From Bacteroidales bacterium UBA4179 (GTDB lineage: Bacteria > Bacteroidota > Bacteroidia > Bacteroidales > Dysgonomonadaceae), in contig DFUT01000004.1 of the NCBI GenBank assembly GCA_002381125.1, positions 1 through 9,937 on the forward strand: a stretch of 9,937 bases of DNA, written 5' to 3'. Below are positions 6,686 to 9,937 of this stretch, piece after piece. The translations under genes were made by a program, and so were the position numbers. Numbering within the stretch: position 1 is the stretch's first letter; the number at the start of each line of letters is the position of its first letter. The notes beneath the pieces were generated by a model. The model saw only the letters and a program-made list of their open reading frames with translations, had not been told where the DNA came from and did no database searches.

Positions 6686-7032
6686 TTACCGTATTTTTTC
6701 CCGATTAATTCGCTAAGTTGTTCTTCGCTTTCAATTTTCACATGCTCCATCTTTTTTCCGCTAACATACCGAGGAGCATCAGCGCTCATCATCATCAGTG
6801 TCGGAAAATTGACCTTCCACAAGATCTCATCAAGTTTCCACCCGGTTTGATTGACAAGCTGGTATATTTGTCCGAAAGGGCTATGCAGGCCTTCAACGTA
6901 CCCGTACCCGTTAACTCCCTCGTCGTCTATTGGCTCACGTTCATCGGAGTAGTCATCTTCATCCCCCGAAGGAATGTGATAGTATTCATAAAATCCTGTA
7001 CTCCGCTGAGGCTGACAATAAGCGCAGCAAGC
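6682..7032 (-). CDS. Tail assembly chaperone, second frame (gpT-like extension, reached by -1 frameshift)
   Basis: A reading frame with no usable start of its own follows the upstream chaperone in the -1 frame. It opens after TGA (7035-7033) and ends at TGA 6684-6682, inside the tape measure ATG (ATGA). It would otherwise leave about 240 bases unexplained in a densely packed operon. The sequence looks protein-like: an acidic linker (GDEDDYSDEREPIDDEG), then FGQIYQLVNQTGWKLDEILW and LMMMSADAPRYV, close in style to the C-terminal half of tail assembly chaperones. By analogy with lambda G/GT, a small share of ribosomes would shift and make a fusion; slipping at GGGGG 6967-6963 would give 145 + 93 = 238 residues. 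The reading frame is real by inspection; the mechanism is inferred. Confidence 0.75.
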   Translation of the reverse strand, partial: ACCAYCQPQRSTGFYEYYHIPSGDEDDYSDEREPIDDEGVNGYGYVEGLHSPFGQIYQLVNQTGWKLDEILWKVNFPTLMMMSADAPRYVSGKKMEHVKIESEEQLSELIGKKYGK

Positions 7033-7397
7033 TCAGCCATTTGGCGCGTATCCATATTCCATCTTAGATAGAAAGCTAAAGGTCTACAAAACAATAGACC
7101 ACGAATTCTCCCGCGCAGCATACCGATCGCAACAATTCGTGAAGCCGGAACTACCGTTTTAGCAAATATATCGATCCAATTACGCCAATCATTTTCCGTT
7201 TCGTCTTTAATGCCCATTTTTAGGTACATTTTCGAAATCCTGAGCATATTTCCGATTACAGGCCTTCTAACGATAACCTTAATTGTTCTAACGCCGAATA
7301 TTTTCAGGAAAAAAGGGGCCGGGATTGGAACCCTTACCCCTTTATCCAATATTGTATCGACGGTTTTAATTTCAACCTCTTCTGAATTCATGTTCAT
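6927..7397 (-). CDS. Tail assembly chaperone (gpG-like)
   Basis: A 156-residue protein between tail tube and tape measure, the slot of lambda gpG and its analogues, which coat the tape measure during tail assembly. It begins MNMNSEEVEIKTVDTILDKG, has a basic, beta-rich middle (FGVRTIKVIVRRPVIGNML) and a helical C-terminal half (RQMAELAALIVSLSGVQDF). No catalytic motif is seen. The ATG at 7397 is 3 bases after the tube gene's stop; a second ATG two codons later is also possible. The gene ends at TAG 6929-6927 while the -1 frame continues to the tape measure, so the pair is best read as G and GT products. The function rests on position and frame arrangement more than on sequence. Confidence 0.75.
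   Translation of the reverse strand: MNMNSEEVEIKTVDTILDKGVRVPIPAPFFLKIFGVRTIKVIVRRPVIGNMLRISKMYLKMGIKDETENDWRNWIDIFAKTVVPASRIVAIGMLRGRIRGLLFCRPLAFYLRWNMDTRQMAELAALIVSLSGVQDFMNTITFLRGMKMTTPMNVSQ
6963..6969 (-). promoter_or_regulatory. Candidate -1 frameshift site in the tail chaperone
   Basis: In the frame of the first chaperone the codons read CTT CGG GGG ATG. The five G residues (6967-6963) let a glycine tRNA on GGG re-pair one base back on GGG, after which reading continues GAT GAA GAT GAC in the second frame. It is not a perfect X-XXY-YYZ heptamer. A second candidate is the four-T run at 6993-6990 (GAT TTT ATG). The shift must occur between 7032 and 6927, where both frames are open. No downstream stimulatory fold was established. 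Confidence 0.35.
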
Positions 7398-7400
7398 CGA

Positions 7401-7895
7401 CTAAACAATAGGTATTTCTTTGATAGGAGGAGTTGCTGCATCCTCCGGCAACATTACTTCACCACTCACATCGATTTTTGCGATCTCTGTGCGTGAAGCA
7501 TTCCAGGTAATTTTTCCATAAAGAAAACATCTCGGAATTTGAATTTTTACGCCATAGAGCGTTTCGATTTCAACAGAAAGTTCCTGCGAAAAGCTTTCCA
7601 CCGGAGCCGACCAGGTGTTTGTTTCCACAGTACCTCCAAGCCATTTTTGCAAATTTTCAGGGGATACATCCACGAGCGAAAATTTCAACGGAAGTCCGCC
7701 TGCTTCATATACAGCCAGAAAGGGAAATCGATTGTTCTCAGCCGTATGTTTTATAACATTCCCATCTTCCTCGATGAAAGAAACAGTCCCTTTATAAAGT
7801 TTTCCAACGCTTGTCAGTGTAGTGCCCATAGTTCCGTCTGAACCGACGGCTCCTGCTTTGATGTCTTTACATCCTATTCCGTATTTTACTGCCAT
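7401..7895 (-). CDS. Tail tube (major tail) protein
   Basis: A 164-residue protein just upstream of the chaperone and tape measure genes, the usual place of the tail tube subunit whose rings form the DNA channel. The sequence is glycine- and beta-rich, opening MAVKYGIGCKDIKAGAV. It has strand-like segments such as KLYKGTVSFIEEDG and a C-terminal PRCFLYGKITWNASRTEIAK followed by IDVSGEVMLP, the style of small tail tube proteins. Length is typical for Bacteroidetes phage tube proteins. It starts 4 bases after the preceding gene and ends 3 bases before the next. No sheath gene stands beside it, so a non-contractile tail is likely, though a sheath elsewhere cannot be excluded. Confidence 0.72.
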   Translation of the reverse strand: MAVKYGIGCKDIKAGAVGSDGTMGTTLTSVGKLYKGTVSFIEEDGNVIKHTAENNRFPFLAVYEAGGLPLKFSLVDVSPENLQKWLGGTVETNTWSAPVESFSQELSVEIETLYGVKIQIPRCFLYGKITWNASRTEIAKIDVSGEVMLPEDAATPPIKEIPIV

Positions 7896-7899
7896 AATT

Positions 7900-8391
7900 T
7901 TATTGTTTAAATAGTTTTAAAATTCTGTTTAATAATTCTTTGAAATTTATTTTTAATATCAACCATACTGCCAACGCAGTAAAAGCGATAATCCCGGCAT
8001 AAAAGAAAAATTGTTGTGTTTTTGTCATCCGATAAACTATTTTTTCCGTTTCAATCTTCAACGGAACCTCTTTATATGTATATATTGTATCGGATGTGAT
8101 ATAAATTGTATCGCGAATAGTTCTTGTTTTATAATTCAATACATTGTTTTCAAGCGATAAATCGCTTTCGATCCTGCCTGATTTCGTTTCCGAGAAGCTT
8201 TTAAGAATTACGCGATTGGTACTGTCACATTCCAGGTATGCTTTCAGCAAAGCACTATCCGAAGGAAGATAAACAGGTACAAGCGTCGTAACGTGTTTTT
8301 CGATTGTTCTACCATCGGTAATCGGTTTTTGCGTTTTACAGGAAGCAAAAACCATTATTATGAGGATAATATAAAAATAATTTTTTTTCAT
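7900..8391 (-). CDS. Lipoprotein with C-terminal membrane segment, candidate u-spanin
   Basis: A 163-residue protein with a signal peptide (MKKNYFYIILIIMVFAS) ending in a lipobox-like FAS-Cys18, so it is probably lipidated. A hydrophobic segment lies near the other end (about 128-147, FFFYAGIIAFTALAVWLILK), followed by a basic tail. Between them is a Thr/Ser-rich, beta-like ectodomain (IRDTIYITSDTIYTYKEVPL). An outer-membrane lipid anchor at one end and an inner-membrane helix at the other is the architecture of unimolecular spanins, which fuse the two membranes in the last step of lysis. Lys at +2 after the Cys fits outer-membrane sorting. Its ATG overlaps the upstream stop as ATGA (8391-8388), and the endolysin gene is close by, which supports a lysis role. 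Similar small lipoproteins of unknown role are common in Bacteroidetes phages, so the function is inferred. Confidence 0.62.
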   Translation of the reverse strand: MKKNYFYIILIIMVFASCKTQKPITDGRTIEKHVTTLVPVYLPSDSALLKAYLECDSTNRVILKSFSETKSGRIESDLSLENNVLNYKTRTIRDTIYITSDTIYTYKEVPLKIETEKIVYRMTKTQQFFFYAGIIAFTALAVWLILKINFKELLNRILKLFKQ

Positions 8392-8717
8392 TTTGACACA
8401 CGTATCGGTTTCACGTTTTCGAGTTTTTCGTTCAATTGTTGAACCTCCTTGCGTAATTCCGCATTTTCGATTCGCAATTGTTCCAGTTCCACCTGCATTT
8501 TATTTTGCCCGTTGATCAATTCCACATTTTTTTTCTGTACTTCCGTTAGTGTTTTAAGTGTCTGTGTATATTTATCAACAAGATTATCAAGAGCTGTATT
8601 CAAATCTTTGATTGTATCGCTTCTACGTTTGTTTTTGCTCACATATTGCACTGCAATCCAGCTCACAGCACCGGTTAACACGGGAAGCACATACTGCATG
8701 AATAATTCAATTGCCAT
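8388..8717 (-). CDS. Small membrane plus coiled-coil protein, candidate holin
   Basis: A 109-residue protein with one N-terminal hydrophobic segment (about 6-26, FMQYVLPVLTGAVSWIAVQYV), a basic stop (SKNKRR), then a long heptad-like coiled coil to the C-terminus (LNTALDNLVDKY to LRKEVQQLNEKLE). It overlaps the endolysin gene by 11 bases and the lipoprotein gene by ATGA, so it is translated with the lysis cassette. The endolysin lacks a signal peptide and would need a holin, for which this is the best candidate here. A single membrane segment plus coiled coil also fits an inner-membrane spanin subunit; sequence alone does not decide. Confidence 0.5.
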   Translation of the reverse strand: MAIELFMQYVLPVLTGAVSWIAVQYVSKNKRRSDTIKDLNTALDNLVDKYTQTLKTLTEVQKKNVELINGQNKMQVELEQLRIENAELRKEVQQLNEKLENVKPIRVSK

Positions 8718-9282
8718 ATTCTCCTGTAATATAAAGTTTTGCTTCTGCTTCTCTCCGTTTAACCAGACCCGGTAATACGACAGATTTTCCGTTCACTTTC
8801 CCGTATTTCCATCTTTTAAATTCGTCAAAGATCGATGGATCATCCGGATTTTCGAGCAGTTTTTTCCGCAATGTACTCGAGCGGAAGTTCCCTGTTCCTA
8901 CGTTGAATACAAAAGAGACAAGAGCATCGAACCGATTTTGTGTAAGCCATAAATCCAGACGGTTTATCTCGTTCTCGGCAATTTGCAGATCATGTCTGAG
9001 AAGTTTTTCAGCTTCTTCTTCTGTTACTTTATCACCCGGTTTAACTCCGCCGGTGTGTCCGTAACCTATCGTCCAAATTCCGACCGGATCGGGATATGCT
9101 TCTAATCTTAGTTTCTCGAAATTTTTGATGAAATTGATGCCCCTGTCGCTTGTCTTCATATTCTTTTCTTTTATTTCGTCTATATACAGATTTTCCTCGC
9201 TAAATCTTTTGCGAAAGCATAACCACGCCCTGGTTTTGTTTTCTGCTATTAGGATCAGATTTCTGTATTTATAGACTTTCAC
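8707..9282 (-). CDS. Endolysin, T4-type lysozyme (GH24)
   Basis: A phage muramidase that cuts the peptidoglycan glycan chain between MurNAc and GlcNAc at lysis. The catalytic triad spacing of T4 lysozyme (E11, D20, T26) is kept exactly: Glu56 in NFEKLRLEAYPDP, Asp65, and Thr71 in WTIGYGHTGG. RFDALVSFVFNVGTGNF and LPGLVKRREAEAKLY are the further family signatures. No signal peptide or N-terminal anchor is seen, so export should depend on a holin. The start is uncertain. The longest frame begins with GTG at 9282 (overlapping the capsid gene stop as TAGTG) and has 191 residues. ATG at 9159 gives 150 residues (MKTSDRGINFIKNFEK), the usual length of the family, and is the better guess; the 41 extra codons are open and protein-like but unassigned. 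Confidence 0.92.
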   Translation of the reverse strand: MKVYKYRNLILIAENKTRAWLCFRKRFSEENLYIDEIKEKNMKTSDRGINFIKNFEKLRLEAYPDPVGIWTIGYGHTGGVKPGDKVTEEEAEKLLRHDLQIAENEINRLDLWLTQNRFDALVSFVFNVGTGNFRSSTLRKKLLENPDDPSIFDEFKRWKYGKVNGKSVVLPGLVKRREAEAKLYITGEYGN

Positions 9283-9937
9283 TAAGATGCCGTATCCTGA
9301 ATAATCGCTAATAATCCCGCTACATCGTTGCGCATGGCTCGTCCGCCTGCACGTACCTCGAACGAATAAATATCGCCGTAATAAGTAGGACTGTTAGGTT
9401 CTTCGTAAACTACGACTTCACCCAGAGCGCGGCATACAGAATTGGTATGCCATGCCAGGGCGGCGGCATTGTCGGTAGCTGCACCGGCTGCACTCCATTC
9501 TTTGAAAGTTCCGTCAGTTGCATAAACGCCCACTCGCGAGCGCATCATGATGTTGAAACTGAACAATTTTCCTACGATCCCGTTTGCCACATCCACACCG
9601 GCAAAAAATGCCATTGCTTCTTGAGCTGTCAAACTTGCAACCAGCTGATCGTACATATCTGCATCGATGAGCAGATAACGATCCGTTTGCGGAATATTTT
9701 GTTTGTTGAACGCTTTCATAGCTGCGCGAACATCTTCTTTTGTGAAAGCTTTTCGTTTTCCGGTTGCGGAAGGTGTATGCGCCGGTACAGCAGATCCGGT
9801 TGTTTTAATCGAATTTGTCGCTGAAGGAAACCATTTTGCCAGGATTCCTTCAGAGATAACGTCTTGCAATTTTGCCCTGTCCTGACGAATTACGCTCTCG
9901 CGTTTCGAGTAAGAGAGTTCTACGGTTTCTGCAAGAC
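9282..9937 (-). CDS. Major capsid protein-like, C-terminal part (cut by window edge)
   Basis: The frame is open from the right edge (first full codon at 9935) to TAG at 9284-9282, giving 217 visible residues; the start lies outside. The apparent TTG start at 9869 is not needed, because 22 more codons upstream (LAETVELSYSKRESVIRQDR) read on in frame. Features fit a phage coat protein: KLQDVISEGILAKWFP, FTKEDVRAAMKAFNKQNIPQ, the DRYLLIDADMYDQL segment, IVGKLFSFNIMMRSRVGVY, and a C-terminal YGDIYSFEVRAGGRAMRND. Such a mix of long helix and beta segments ending in a Gly/Arg-rich strand is usual for HK97-fold coat proteins of Bacteroidetes phages. I judge this by pattern, without a search. The endolysin frame begins on its stop codon. 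Confidence 0.65.
   Translation of the reverse strand, partial: LAETVELSYSKRESVIRQDRAKLQDVISEGILAKWFPSATNSIKTTGSAVPAHTPSATGKRKAFTKEDVRAAMKAFNKQNIPQTDRYLLIDADMYDQLVASLTAQEAMAFFAGVDVANGIVGKLFSFNIMMRSRVGVYATDGTFKEWSAAGAATDNAAALAWHTNSVCRALGEVVVYEEPNSPTYYGDIYSFEVRAGGRAMRNDVAGLLAIIQDTAS

Noticed and set aside
9447..9824. Plus-strand 125-codon frame opposite the capsid gene
   Set aside because: Cys-rich, unlike any known family, and entirely antisense to the capsid-like reading frame, which runs on past it to the window edge.
9282..9869. TTG at 9869 as the true start of the capsid-like gene
   Set aside because: The frame continues upstream without a stop to the window edge with protein-like sequence, so the gene is simply cut off there.

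Overview
The window reads as one gene block of a Bacteroidetes (probably Bacteroidales) tailed phage or prophage. It is AT-leaning and tightly packed, and every supported gene lies on the minus strand, so transcription runs from the right edge to the left edge. The assignment to Bacteroidetes rests on the look of the proteins (a classic Bacteroidetes-type retroelement reverse transcriptase, a Bacteroidetes-like tail chaperone pair, a short lipoprotein). It also rests on A/T-rich start regions without obvious Shine-Dalgarno sequences. The species cannot be read from the window.

In transcription order (right to left) the layout is: the C-terminal part of a major capsid-like protein (cut by the right edge); a lysis cassette of T4-type endolysin, a membrane plus coiled-coil protein (candidate holin) and a lipoprotein with a C-terminal membrane segment (candidate u-spanin); a tail tube protein; a tail assembly chaperone with a second reading frame probably reached by programmed -1 frameshifting; a 1257-residue tape measure protein; and a 575-residue tail-tip protein. 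Genes abut or overlap by a few bases throughout (TAGTG, ATGA, 11-base overlap, then gaps of 4, 3, 0 and 4 bases), as expected of a single late operon. One tube gene with no sheath gene beside it suggests a long non-contractile tail.

The highlight is the left 1.3 kb: a complete-looking diversity-generating retroelement (DGR). The last 40 or so codons of the tail-tip gene form a variable repeat (VR, 1209-1327). A near-copy, the template repeat (TR, 1042-1160), lies 48 bases downstream. It is followed by a DGR-type reverse transcriptase gene (from 933, cut by the left edge). Hand alignment over 119 bases gives 15 differences. All 15 fall at adenines of the sense-strand TR (26 adenines in total), and all 93 non-adenine positions are identical, which is the fingerprint of adenine-specific mutagenic retrohoming. 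A GC-only hairpin sits 5 bases past the VR. The target protein carries a GDLWEW motif and an RGG...GSRL ending typical of the C-type-lectin/FGE-like fold that DGRs diversify, here joined to an N-terminal domain resembling a distal tail protein.

Together the genes describe a phage that builds a long tail whose tip ends in a hypervariable, lectin-like binding surface. The DGR beside it rewrites that surface, presumably to follow changing receptors on the host. No accessory Avd gene is visible in the window; it may lie beyond the left edge or be absent.
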